A stretch of DNA of 64,000 nt, taken from contig MCFE01000327.1 in NCBI GenBank assembly GCA_002104905.1, positions 1-64,000 on the forward strand. Direction: 5' to 3'. This document shows, piece by piece, positions 1 to 9,447 of this stretch. This DNA comes from Basidiobolus meristosporus CBS 931.73 (lineage: Eukaryota > Basidiobolomycota > Basidiobolomycetes > Basidiobolales > Basidiobolaceae). The notes below the pieces were generated by a model. The model worked only from the letters and a program-made list of their open reading frames with translations, had not been told where the DNA came from and did not search any database. Numbering within the stretch: position 1 is the stretch's first letter; each line of letters begins with the position of its first letter. Position numbers and translations under genes: made by a program.

Positions 1-705
1 TTTCAACAATATCCCTATACTGATGACCAAGTTGTACATGGAGCATTTCAAGCTAATGAGCCCTTGGAGATACCAGAGAAATCTGAAAGAATTGGCAAAA
101 TATTACAGAGTATCTGCTACCCTAGGTACTTCTAATGGGCTCCAATCAACACACATATGCATACGCAACAATAAAAGTGCAAGGATTGGATGAACTGGAT
201 ATCTATTTGTTCAAGTGGCCTTCTGAAGCCATTGTACCAAGAGTACATTGGAAGCTTTGGGGGTCATATGTGGACATTGTGCAAATATTTATCCAGAAGC
301 AGATCACCAATGCTAACTCAATACATCTATAGCATTTGTGCAAAGAGTTTGTGAAAGGAATTGAGCATCAATACTGCAAACATAAAGCTGACCATGTAGA
401 CCTCAGCCTCTGCTGTACCCATTTGCTGCTCCATCTTGCATAGCTTGGTGAGAATGCTGGACCTTGCTTCACCTTTGGGTGTTTCCAATGCAGAAGATGT
501 GTGGGGAGATGGGAAGACAAGTCAAATTGCAGGTGCTACCATATCCCAACCTCATCAAGAATATTACCTTCAAGTGTGTCATAGATGTGATGAGTTGGCA
601 CATGGAGGACAGCCAGGAAGAGTTGTAAAATACTGAGGGCAGATGTGCACATGGAGACACCTATGCCTATGGTGTTAAGAAGCTAAGCAGCTCCAATGTG
701 TGTGC
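1..705 (+). pseudogene. CACTA copy A: C-terminal part of Tnp2 transposase (truncated by window edge)
   Basis: This stretch matches the 3' coding end of the better Tnp2 copy at 20811-21574, starting at the words reading IPILMTKLYM and ending near KLSS-NV. Only the C-terminal third is inside the window. The frame is broken several times, so no continuous protein is left; the longest pieces are near 135-332 and 436-636. The family role is DNA transposition by the En/Spm (CACTA) Tnp2 transposase. Its last codons are also part of the inverted repeat that follows. Family assignment rests on the other copies; I am fairly sure of homology and sure that it is dead. Confidence 0.75.
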
Positions 706-1584
706 AAACAGTAAAGTAATGCAAAGTTAGGTTGGGTCCAACAAGCAACTAACTAGACTTGTTCTGTTGGATAGTGCCACATTGAGCCATGGGTGCCAAA
801 TGATGCAATAGTGTGCCAGAGAGGCCTAGTGAGCCTATACTTGGCCACAGAGTGTGAAACATAGCTCTGCATCTTCATGCCAAGCAGCCCATGTGTTTCA
901 TGTGTGAAGCAGGAGAAAATTCATTTTTTGATGTTTTTTTTGTGGATCAATGTTGTGCAGGATGTGTAAGAGCACAGAAGAACTAAAGACATGCATCAGA
1001 TACTCTATACCCATGGCACTCTGAATAAAGCTCCTGTGTCTTGTCACATGTTAGAAAAAGGCATGGCACTATCTTGTCCCACTGGTACTATCTGGCACCA
1101 TAAGTGCTCTGTATAGATTTTACTTTAGGGCTAAAAATTAAATATAGTGCTGATAGTTCTAGTGGACCAAGATAATGCCATGCATTTTTGTGACATGCTA
1201 CAAGCTGCAGGAGCTAGATCCAGAGTGCTATGGGTATTATGTACCAGATGCATTTCTTCAATCCTTTTGTGCTCTTACAAATGCTGTACAACATTGACCT
1301 AAAAAAAAGGTCAAAAAATGGACTTTCTCCAACACAATGGGCAAAATACAGGGGGTGGCTTTGCATGAAGATGCAGAGCAATGTTTCACACTCTGTGGCT
1401 AAGTATAGGCTCACTTGGTCTCCATGGCACACTATGGTATCACTTGGCACTCTTGGCTCAATGTGGCACTATCCAACAGAACAAGCCTAATTAGTTGCTT
1501 GTTGGACCTAACCTAACTTTGCATTACTTTGCTGTTTGCACACACATTGGGGCTGCTTAGCTTCTTAACACCATAGGCATAGAT
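662..1584. repeat. Long palindrome (foldback element copy 1), arms of about 425 bp around a roughly 65-bp spacer
   Basis: The sequence from about 662 to 1091 reappears in reverse complement from 1584 back to about 1160, with mismatches and small indels. Landmarks in both arms: the Tnp2 tail 'ctatgcctatggtgttaag', then 'caagcaact-a-tag-cttg', 'tagtgccacattgagcc', 'gagcctatactt' and 'ctatctg/cagatag' next to the spacer. The outer ~95 bp of each arm is CACTA Tnp2 3' end and the rest is a separate repeat. A second copy with a related spacer lies near 51140. No protein is coded. It could be a foldback transposon or an inverted duplication; a transcript would form a long hairpin. Confidence 0.85.
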
Positions 1585-1589
1585 ATTAG

Positions 1590-2480
1590 GAAAGCTCTAC
1601 CAGTGTACACTGGATTTCTCTTAGTCACCAGTCAGTTTCTACTCTGTTTAATACAGAATTCACACAAACAAGAGCCTGAAGGCACCTATAAGGATGACTA
1701 GAGTCCAGTAGGGAGAACAGATATAGTGGCTAAATACTAAAAAGTTCTTTGCAGTATTCTGTAAGTATTCATGGCAGCAGTGGCAGCAATCCAGCATATG
1801 TTTGCAAGATGTATAAACTACCAGCAATACAAGGTATATGGCAGCTTTGCAAGTATCACCCTAAAAAGTTGTGAAGTAGAGGTGATAGAAGTATGTCAGT
1901 TGCAGCAGGTGTGCTCATTTTTAGTGGTTGGTAAGGAGGTGGCCATAGTATTCTTTGGTTTAAACTATAGGTGGAATGCCCAAGGTAGTAGTGGGTAACC
2001 AAATAAAGAGGGGTAATTCTACAGTGAAATTTATGAACTGTGCAAGGGGAGGTAGAAAAAGGAAATACCATTTGGTAAATTGGTACAGTAGCATTATACA
2101 GAGCTAGCTGTTGGCCACCATACTGCAATGCTAATAGCATCAGATGCCTGCAATGAGGCCATCAAAACACTTTGACGTTTTTTGCCATATAAGGCAATGG
2201 GATGTACTTGCCAGTTAAATCCACTCAAATATATGTAGTGCACACTAAGGCCACAACAATGCCCTGCCACCCTTGGTAAAACACTGTAAAAATACCATTA
2301 TGTTTTTTAACTTTATTAGGCTGTAATAGTAGCCAAATGCTGTTGTGATCCCATCCTAAAGTTGTGTAGATGGTCATTAATGCTAAGCTGCTGGTAGCAT
2401 AGCAGTTGCCTGTTGGGATCTTGACAGTGGATCTGGATTGTATCCCCTCACAGGACCAAGTTATTCTTCATAGGGATTGG
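1590..2480 (+). pseudogene. CACTA copy A: conserved block downstream of Tnp2
   Basis: This block follows the Tnp2 ORF in all three larger CACTA copies (here, 21620-22530 and 45775-46620). Its best reading is a plus-strand segment near 1771-1998 containing MFARCIN and KVEVIEVCQLQ-like words that is conserved in the other copies. Position and strand suggest it is the last exon(s) of Tnp2 or a small gene of the transposon. No splice signals were proven. It is broken by stops and ends near a shared 'tcatagg' sequence. Confidence 0.5.
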
Positions 2481-2484
2481 TTTG

Positions 2485-2680
2485 CTAGGAGAGTATCTCA
2501 AGTTTACCAAAACCTATCAAAGGCAGTAGAGCAAAGGTGCCATGGCTAAAAACAAGCAGCTTCCTCAAGAGCTTGTTACAAGCAGGGCTGAAAGTATCAG
2601 ACAAGTGGCATGGAAATGACAGGTTTCCAGGAATGTGGCAGCAGGGGACAAGCATGCAAAGACAGATACATCCATGCCAT
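2485..2680 (+). pseudogene. Fragment of the CACTA accessory ORF (inverted relative to copy A)
   Basis: Read on the plus strand this gives a short peptide with NKQLPQELVTSRAES. It matches KNQQLPLDPVTSRAES of the accessory protein in CACTA copy B (minus strand, near 18060-18110) and the copy at about 32060-32110. It is a stray piece with no start or end of its own, joined on the right to an LTR-A remnant. Confidence 0.6.
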
Positions 2681-2689
2681 AAGCTTGTC

Positions 2690-3560
2690 AACGGAAAACT
2701 ATTGAGGTACAATTGCTAATGTTGTTAGCATCTTAAAAAAAGTATGTGCTAGGCTCCATATTCTTTGAGATGACAATGCACTAAAGCTTCTGGGGTCAAA
2801 ACAACTGTAAAATCCACCAGTAGAGACTTGATAAGAATTCAGAGTGGTTAATAGCTACAAAGATCAAAGAGTATCTCTGCCTGAACAAGAACAATTTTGG
2901 CAAAGAATCAAACATAATAAGTGATACATACATAAATTCCTCACAATTAGTGCCTCTAAGGTCAGTTGGCTGTCAGTGCAGTTTCCTGTGAGTGTCCTAT
3001 GGTCTGGGATTAGAACTTCAGGTAACAGCAGGCAAAAATTATCACACTAATTAACAAGCTGGTATACAGATAAAAAGGATTACAGCTTATTGTTGAGTGA
3101 TTCCCTCCCTTACTAACCATGTTGTTCTCAAAGGTTCCAAAGATCAATGGAAATCTTGATGACATCAGATTGAGTTAAGAGTGTTCTAAGTAGATGCTGG
3201 AAGGTTCTAAGAGACACAGTGCATCCAACCAATCTGGGATCAATATTTGGAAACCTCTGTGACATAGGGACACCATATATGGAATGGTGACATGGTGTGA
3301 TCATGTGCCACAGGTCATGGTGCAGGTATCTGCTTAATATAGAGGCACTTATATCTAGTAATCTTACATAAAGTGAAGGCTAGCTTGTGCAATAAATAAA
3401 CAGGTTTCATAGTTAGCAAGCTTATTGTAGAGTGCTGATAAGATAACACCAATGGGATAAAGCTAAACTATGAGTAGTAGCAAAATAGGGAAGTAAAAAA
3501 TATGGCAATGGGCACATCTGTCAGTAGATGTCTCTGTGACTCCACTATACCAACTACCTC
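2690..3560 (-). mobile_element. LTR family A remnant (solo or truncated, minus orientation)
   Basis: It aligns along its length, in the same orientation, with the LTR at 49568-50640, and in reverse with the LTR at 44445-45513. Shared landmarks are the stretch with 'aaggtcagttggctgtcag', the segment 'gatcaatggaaatcttgatg' and the outer end 'agatgtctctgtgactccactatacc'. No internal retroelement sequence is attached, so it is a solo LTR or a remnant. Confidence 0.65.
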
Positions 3561-3703
3561 TCAGCCTTGAGGTTTGGTTAAGACAAAATAATCCAGATGT
3601 ACAAAATTTCTTTGCTAGAATAACTATAGTTGGTTACCTGCAACTGGTACTCTTAGTTGGATGTTATTAACTTCAGATCTGAAGTAACTTTAGCAGAGGA
3701 GAA

Positions 3704-4072
3704 TGTCACAATCTGCCGCTTAAATGTTTAAGTTAGATAAGTTTTTAGTCAAATCAAAGGTTTTATTTTTAGCCTATTAGCATATTAGTGCAACCAATCA
3801 AATCAGCAGTATTAATCAGCAGATGTATCAGCAGATCCTTATCAGACAGATATAGAGGTATTAGATAGGATCTAATAGGGTGATGATGATGCAGTTAAAT
3901 GAGCCAACAGTCACAATCTCCATTAGAAAATACAATTAGTCAGCAACTAGTCAGGTAAAAATGTACATAAAGTGCTGTTGCAACCCTAACAAAAATCCAA
4001 CTCAAGTTTTTGTGAATACAATACTTGCCAAGCTCCCTATTCTGCTACAACTTTATATCAAGACTTGTAACT
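3704..4072 (+). mobile_element. LTR of gypsy element G1-a
   Basis: A 369-bp G1 LTR beginning TGTCACAATCTGCC (canonical TGTTATGATCTACC) and ending ...AAGACTTGTAAC. It is followed by a primer-binding-like sequence and the start of gag, so it serves as a 5' LTR. Oddly, the bases just upstream, 'aactttagcagaggagaa', resemble the polypurine tract that normally precedes a G1 3' LTR. Confidence 0.85.
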
Positions 4073-4078
4073 TAGGTA

Positions 4079-4353
4079 GCAGCAATGACCAGAAACTACC
4101 CCCCTAAAGAAAAAGAAGCCTCTGTCAAGAAGTCAGAAAATCAAGATTGAAAGAATGCTATGCAGCAAATCCTGGCCCCACATCAACAACTACTCCAGAT
4201 CCTCAGCCAGCAGCAACATGGGATGACCACTATGGCACCAAACCAGCAAAGCCCTGCTGTGAGCAACTTTAGTGTGAGTTCAACCTGCACTATGGCAGAG
4301 TCAATGAAAACCTGGGAGCTTGGGTCTTATAGATTAAAGAAGCTTTCAAGGCT
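4079..4353 (+). pseudogene. G1-a gag, N-terminal part (continues at 16061)
   Basis: Codes for a Gln-rich Gag N-terminus (MQQILAPHQQLLQILSQQQ) equal to the minus-strand Gag at 15423-15617 in G1-b. The reading reaches ...LKKLSRL and is then cut by the left LTR of G1-b at 4354. The rest of the gag resumes at 16061 after a duplicated GGCT. Gag forms the retrotransposon particle. This copy cannot make it, because of the insertion and further stops. Confidence 0.7.
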
Positions 4354-4722
4354 TGTTACAAGTCTTGGTATAAGAGTTGTAGAGGAATAGGGAGTTTAGC
4401 AAGTATTGTATTCATTAAAACTTGAACTGATCTTTATTGAGATTCCAGCAGCTCCTTATATAAATCTTGCCAGATCAATTGCTGACTAATTGTATTTCCT
4501 AATGTAGGCTGTGGCTGATGACTCATTTGATTGCATTATCATCACCCAATAAGATCGTACCTAATATATATATTTCTGTCTGATAAGGATCTGCTGATTC
4601 ATTTCCTAACTAATGCTACTGATTTGATAGATAATACTGATATACTGATAACCTAAATATATAACTTATTGATTGGACTAAAAACTGATCCCACTTAAAC
4701 ATTTAAGCAGCAGATCATAACA
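4354..4722 (-). repeat. 3' LTR of G1-b
   Basis: The plus strand reads TGTTACAAGTC...CATAACA, the reverse complement of the canonical G1 LTR. The adjoining 'ttctcccctgctaaagttga' (4723-4742) is, on the minus strand, the polypurine tract that primes plus-strand DNA synthesis. Confidence 0.88.
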
Positions 4723-4734
4723 TTCTCCCCTGCT

Positions 4735-6131
4735 AAAGTTGAGATGGTTCTCCTGAACCTCTTTTTTTGTGATACCAATATCTTGATGGTTCAGTATTAT
4801 CAGCAAGTCTTGCAAGCTTGAGTCTGTCCCTATGCACTAAGTCTTCCGAGATATTGCCTTGTTTGTCCACTAGTTGGTAAGTTGCAGATGGACATTCTCT
4901 GATGATCTTGAATGATCCTGTTCATTGTGGCTCAAACTTCTTCCAAGTGTTGTTTCTTAGCAATACAAAGTTCCCAACTGTCAATGCTTCTGGTGCTATA
5001 GTCTTATCAAATCTCTGCTTCATCTTTTCTGCACCTTGAGATACTTTGGTCTGTGCCACTTGATGTCTTTGTTCCAGTTGCCAGTGTCAACTTGGCTGAC
5101 TGAGCTCATCTACTAAGCTGTCTGTAAGCTTTGGTTGTGTGAGATCTCCTGGAGTCCTTGGTTCACATCCATATGCTGAGTAAAATAGCAATTGCTGGGT
5201 GGTGTTGTATACACTGACTCTGCATGCAAAGAGTGCTTGGTCTATATACTCATCCCATCTACTGACAACTCCATTTGCATACTTGGTCAGCATTTTTCCA
5301 AATAATCCATTAAACTGTTCAGTGACTCCATTAGTTCTGGGGTTATATGCCAAGGTTTTCAAGTGTTTGATCTGCTACATTTCAGATAAGCTTCCAATGT
5401 CTTTTCCATAAAGTTTGCACCTGTATTGGATAGAATCTCTACATGGCATCCAAACTTCATAAAGATTTCATGGTAGATGAAACTTGCAACTTCTTGTTCA
5501 CTGGCTATAGGTACAGCATTAGCCACTGGCCATTTTGTGGCATGGTCAATTGCCACTAGGATCCGATGGTTGCATTTCCTTGTAGTTGGCAGTCTTCCAA
5601 TAAAGTCAATTCCCCATCTTTCAAATCATCTTACAGGCTCCAGGGAAAGAGTTCAGCACTTCTCTGTAGTTGGCCTTGGTTGATTTGGAAATTTGGGCAT
5701 GTTTTCACTAGCTTCTCAATGTCTGGTTTCATTCTGGGCCACCATGCTCTGGCTTTCACAAGGCTATAGGTTCCTTCAATTCCAAGATGTCCATATCCAT
5801 TGTGTAGCTTATGTATTAAATCCAGGCAAGAAACATAAGGGCAATAGGCAATAGGGCTTCCATCAACAATCTGGTAGAGTGTTTCATCCTGTAATGCAAA
5901 TCTGCTGGCTTCATCACAGATTATCTTCTTGATATCTTTATCCACCTCATCATGAATGGCTTGGTCCTCCAAGTACTTTGGTAATAGGCTAGTCCAATCT
6001 GATTCATAAACCAAGTTAAGTTGTGCAACTTGATCTAATCTTGATAAGGTGTCAGCAACCATGTTGTTTTTTCCAGGGCAGTGGACAATATCCAAGTCAA
6101 ATTGCTGAATGTAATCACTCCATCTTGTCAT
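4735..6131 (-). pseudogene. G1-b integrase and end of RNase H
   Basis: Minus-strand reading from 6131: end of RNase H (FDLDIVHCPGKNNMVADTL), then the integrase zinc-binding region (HLGIEGTYSLVKARAWWP...CPNFQ), the DDE core in pieces (near 5359-5556 and 5087-5362), and a C-terminal tail to about 4735. Integrase inserts the cDNA into chromosomes. The second catalytic Asp, seen as LSDRGANF in G1-e, reads LSNTGANF here; the Glu in NGVTEQFNG is kept; the second Cys of the CxxC zinc motif appears as CPNF. At least three frame breaks separate the pieces. Confidence 0.85.
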
Positions 6132-6149
6132 TCTTCTAAAGAGTACCTT

Positions 6150-7316
6150 CTAAGTAAGTATATACTTGAGGGAGGCATCATCAGTCTTTACAGTGCATTT
6201 GACTCCTTCAATATTGCATCTACTTGCCTTCAAACAGTGTATTAAAGCAAGCATCTCCATCTCATGGAGTGGATGATTTTGTTCTGCTGAGTTCAGCTTC
6301 TTGGATTCAAAGGCAACTGGGTAGTCCTTTCCCTTGTGTTCTTGGCTCAACACTCCACCAATTGCACAATCAGAGGCATCTGTGCACAGAGTAAACTCTT
6401 TTCTGAAGTGAGGTATTCTTAAGCTTGGCAGCTTAGCAAGTTCATTCTTGAGTGTCTGGAAGACAGTTTCACAAGCTATCTCCCACTTGTAGGTATTATC
6501 TTTCTTGAGCATATCAGTTAAAGGGGCTGCAATACTTGCAAAGAACTTGACAAGTCTCCAATAATAGGAAACCATTCCAAGGAATGATCTGAGCTCTGAT
6601 ATGCTACGGGGCTGCTTCAGATTCTTGATAACTTCAACCTTTGTAGGGTCTAAGGTAACTCCTGTGCTAGTCACTATGTGTCCCAGATATTCAACGTGTT
6701 CCTTGAAGAATTCACAATTGGGTAGCTTGCTATAAAGCTTGCTCTCTCTTAGCTTCTTCAAGACCTTTTCAACGTGCACCAAGTGATCCTCTTCTGTCTT
6801 GCTGTATATCAATATATCATCTAGGTAGATTATGACAAACTTGTCTAAGTACTCCTGGAAGACAGTCTGCATCAGGGTCATGAATGTTGCAGGGGCATTG
6901 GTGAGGCCAAAACTCATTACCAAGTACTCATAATGTCCATATCTGGTCCTGAATGCTGTCTTAGGGATGTCTTCTGGCTTCACTCTAATCTGATTGTTTC
7001 CTGGCATGAGGTCAATCTTGCTGAAAATAGTGGCTCCATTGAGTTGGTACAAGAGCTTACCAATCTGAGGTATGGGGTTCTTATTCTTCATGGTAACTGA
7101 GTTGAGAGCTCTGTAGTCAATGCACATCCTAAGTGTTCCATCCTTCTTCTTCACAAAACTTACTGGTGCTGGCCAAGGTGACTTGCTGGGTCCAATATAT
7201 CCTTGATCCAGCAACTGATCCATTTGTCTCTTCATCTCTTCCAACTCCAATGGACTCATTCTGTAAGGTGTCTTACTCACTGGAGGGCTATATCCTGTTT
7301 CAATGGCATGATCCAC
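6150..7316 (-). pseudogene. G1-b reverse transcriptase-RNase H
   Basis: A 388-codon open segment, the longest undamaged coding stretch of the G1 family here. Motifs in order: [15 protein letters not shown] at the RT entry, [18 protein letters not shown], the catalytic [16 protein letters not shown], then RNase H with [16 protein letters not shown] and EMEMLALI. It copies retrotransposon RNA into DNA and degrades the template. Upstream it should join the protease, but after DVDHAIE the frame runs into a stop (7317-7322) and then the G2 insertion. Small substitutions include PGNNQ for PGYNQ. It lacks its own start and is non-functional as placed. Confidence 0.9.
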
Positions 7317-7413
7317 ATCTCAGACTGGTGGTAGGCTTACATGCTCTACTGGGAATATGTCTGAATACTCCTTCAAAAGAGTCTGGATCTTCTGGGGTAC
7401 TGGAGTGGAGGAG

Positions 7414-7418
7414 TCCTC
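7414..7418. repeat. Target-site duplication of G2 (left copy)
   Basis: TCCTC directly precedes the 5' LTR of G2 and is repeated directly after the 3' LTR at 14190-14194. A perfect 5-bp duplication is the usual Ty3/gypsy insertion footprint. Confidence 0.93.
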
Positions 7419-7805
7419 TGTGAGTACTCAATGTAGTACCCACTCTTCGCCCAAGAGTTCTCCCAAGAGTTCCCTCCAGAGTCCTACCCGAAGTCCTCCA
7501 GTACCCTCCCTATGATTCCCCCACGCGTCCTCCCCTCCTATCCCTGCCCTTATCTAGTTAGAACACTTACCATAACAGGAAGGTGTTCACACCCCTATTT
7601 TATAACACATTGTCTATTGTCTAAGCCCCCCCAAGTGATATATATATCTACCCAATTGAACCAGGAAGAACAACGAGATTTGGACGAAATAAACAGAAGT
7701 CTTTATTACCTTGCTACCTTCTATCGGAAGCTATTCTGAACCAAGTGGTACTGACTTGACCTACAAGCTCTCCCACTCACCAAGTACAGTCAGTAATAAC
7801 CCACA
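7419..7805 (+). repeat. 5' LTR of G2
   Basis: Starts TGTGAGTACTCAATG and ends AGTAATAACCCACA, with TG...CA termini. It contains a TATA-like run (TATATATAT, 7639-7647) followed by AATAAA (7688-7693), consistent with promoter and polyadenylation signals. It differs from the 3' LTR at 'cttCGcccaag' and 'cccGaagtcc', both CpG sites that are TG or CA in the other copy. Confidence 0.95.
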
Positions 7806-7825
7806 TATTTGGTGCCGTCTCTGCG
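7806..7825 (+). promoter_or_regulatory. Probable primer-binding site of G2
   Basis: Immediately after the 5' LTR the sequence reads TATTTGGTGCCGTCTCTGCG. The TGG start a few bases after the LTR is the usual form of a tRNA primer-binding site. The tRNA involved cannot be named from this window. Confidence 0.6.
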
Positions 7826-7846
7826 GAAATAAGCACAAGTGAGGTA

Positions 7847-8719
7847 ATGACTACTACAATCAAACTAAAAACATACAAGGGAAAGAGAGAGAAAGCCCTT
7901 GAGTGGTTTGATAAGTTTGAGAGAGTTGCGGTTGATACAGGATGGGACAATGATAAGAAAGTAAGAGAGTTTGCAAGACATATGGAAGGGTCAGCATGGC
8001 AATGGCATTATGGGTTGGAAGATGCAGTCAAAGACAACTGGGATGCACTAGAAGAAGCCTACAAGACACGCTTTCTATATGCCAAAGGATACCACTACAA
8101 AGCCCTTCTACTGTCCTCGCGGAAGAAAAGCAGTGAAAGCTATGAAGCCTACACTGAACTGTTTCTCCAACAAGTTTGATGTCTCCCAAAGGACAAAATT
8201 GCCAAACAACAGCTCATGAGGTATTACATCATGGGCTTAGACGACAAAATAAGACGTAGGGCGTCCAAAGAACAACAGGGATGTAAAATGTTGCAAGAGT
8301 TGGTCGAACAAGTACGAGGGGTCATCTTGCTATGGGGGCTACCCTATAGTGATACGAATGATCAAAGGACAGGGATCCCCCATAAGAAAGGAAAAATTGC
8401 CTCCCCAAAAGACCGTGAGTTAGAGGAATTACGGCAAAAGGTCCAAGAACTCTTGATCAACAATGTCCAAGAAGTCCCCAAAGAAGGCGATAAACTCTGG
8501 GAAGCTGTTGTAGATCTAAAGGCCCAGGTTCAAGTCCTGACCCAACAGATGGAACAACCGCGACGACAGTATCCGTGTTATGTGTGTGGAGAAGTAGGTC
8601 ACCAGGCCCATGAATGTGAAAAACGGTATGGAAGAGAAGCCGTACCGGACACAAAAGAGAAGAAGGCGTCAAAAGACAGAGTCCCTCGCCAGGAGGCCAA
8701 CGGGACTCAGTCAATCTAA
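7847..8719 (+). pseudogene. G2 Gag with CCHC zinc knuckle, one internal stop
   Basis: Starts at ATG MTTTIKLKTYKGKREKALEW and ends GTQSI-stop; about 290 codons including one TGA at 8177-8179. The N-terminal half resembles a retrotransposon Gag (WFDKFERVAVDTGW, ARHMEGSAWQWHY). A zinc knuckle CYVCGEVGHQAHEC (CX2CX4HX4C) lies near the end. Gag packages the RNA and forms the particle. The protease frame (-1 relative to gag) is open for about 100 bases of overlap before gag ends, so a -1 ribosomal shift is possible; I did not find a convincing slippery site. The TGA could derive from CGA (Arg). Confidence 0.85.
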
Positions 8720-8730
8720 GCCCTCTGGTC

Positions 8731-9447
8731 AGGACAATCAAAGCGCGGAAGAAGAAGCGTCAACATGATGCTTCTAGAGAGGAGGCAAAGGAACCTGTAG
8801 TAGAGGTTCTGTCAAAAGGAAAGAGCGTGGAATTAGGTGAAGAAGTACGGAATGAACCTTGGGAAGAAGTGTTAAAGCAAACAAAGAACGCTAGCACGTC
8901 TTCCCATGGCCTATTCCCCATAATGAAGGTACTAGAGCAAACCAAGGCAACCCTCCCAATAACCAATTTACTGGGACTGGCCCTGGCTCTAGTCAAGGAA
9001 CTGATAGAGGGATTGAAGGAGATAACAACCCTCCACGTCAACCAGACAGTCCTGCAAAAACCAAATAAAGGTACATACGTAAAGGTACGTATAGAGAATA
9101 AGGAGATTCTTGCCCTTATCAACACAGGATCCTCTACGTTGATCATGTCAGAGTCATTAGCAAAACGTCTAAAACTAACTATAGTCCCCAACGACACCAT
9201 TTGAGTACGGCTAGCAAATGACCAACTGGATACAACGGTAGGTGTGGTGCCTAATTGCCCCATTCAGCTAGGCAACTTGATAATACGCCAAGATGTTGTG
9301 GTCCTACCCGTTGCAGCCAAAGACTTACTCATTGGCGAGAGTTGGTTTATCCAACATAAGATGGATATACTTTACAGTGCATCTGAACTCAGGTGGGATA
9401 CCGAGAGTATCCCACTGATTCATATCACCAATGAGAGCAAGGCGTAG
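8731..9447 (+). pseudogene. G2 aspartic protease domain, one internal stop
   Basis: The protease core reads VKVRIENKEILALINTGSSTLIMSESLAKRL in overlapping parts. The active-site triplet is NTGSS in place of the usual D[ST]G, so the catalytic Asp is replaced by Asn (a G-to-A change would do this). A TGA at 9202-9204 follows NDTI, after which the frame stays open (VRLANDQLDTTVG ... LLIGESWF) to a TAG at 9447. A one-base deletion near 9443 then separates this frame from the RT frame. The protease matures Gag-Pol; this copy cannot. Confidence 0.8.
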
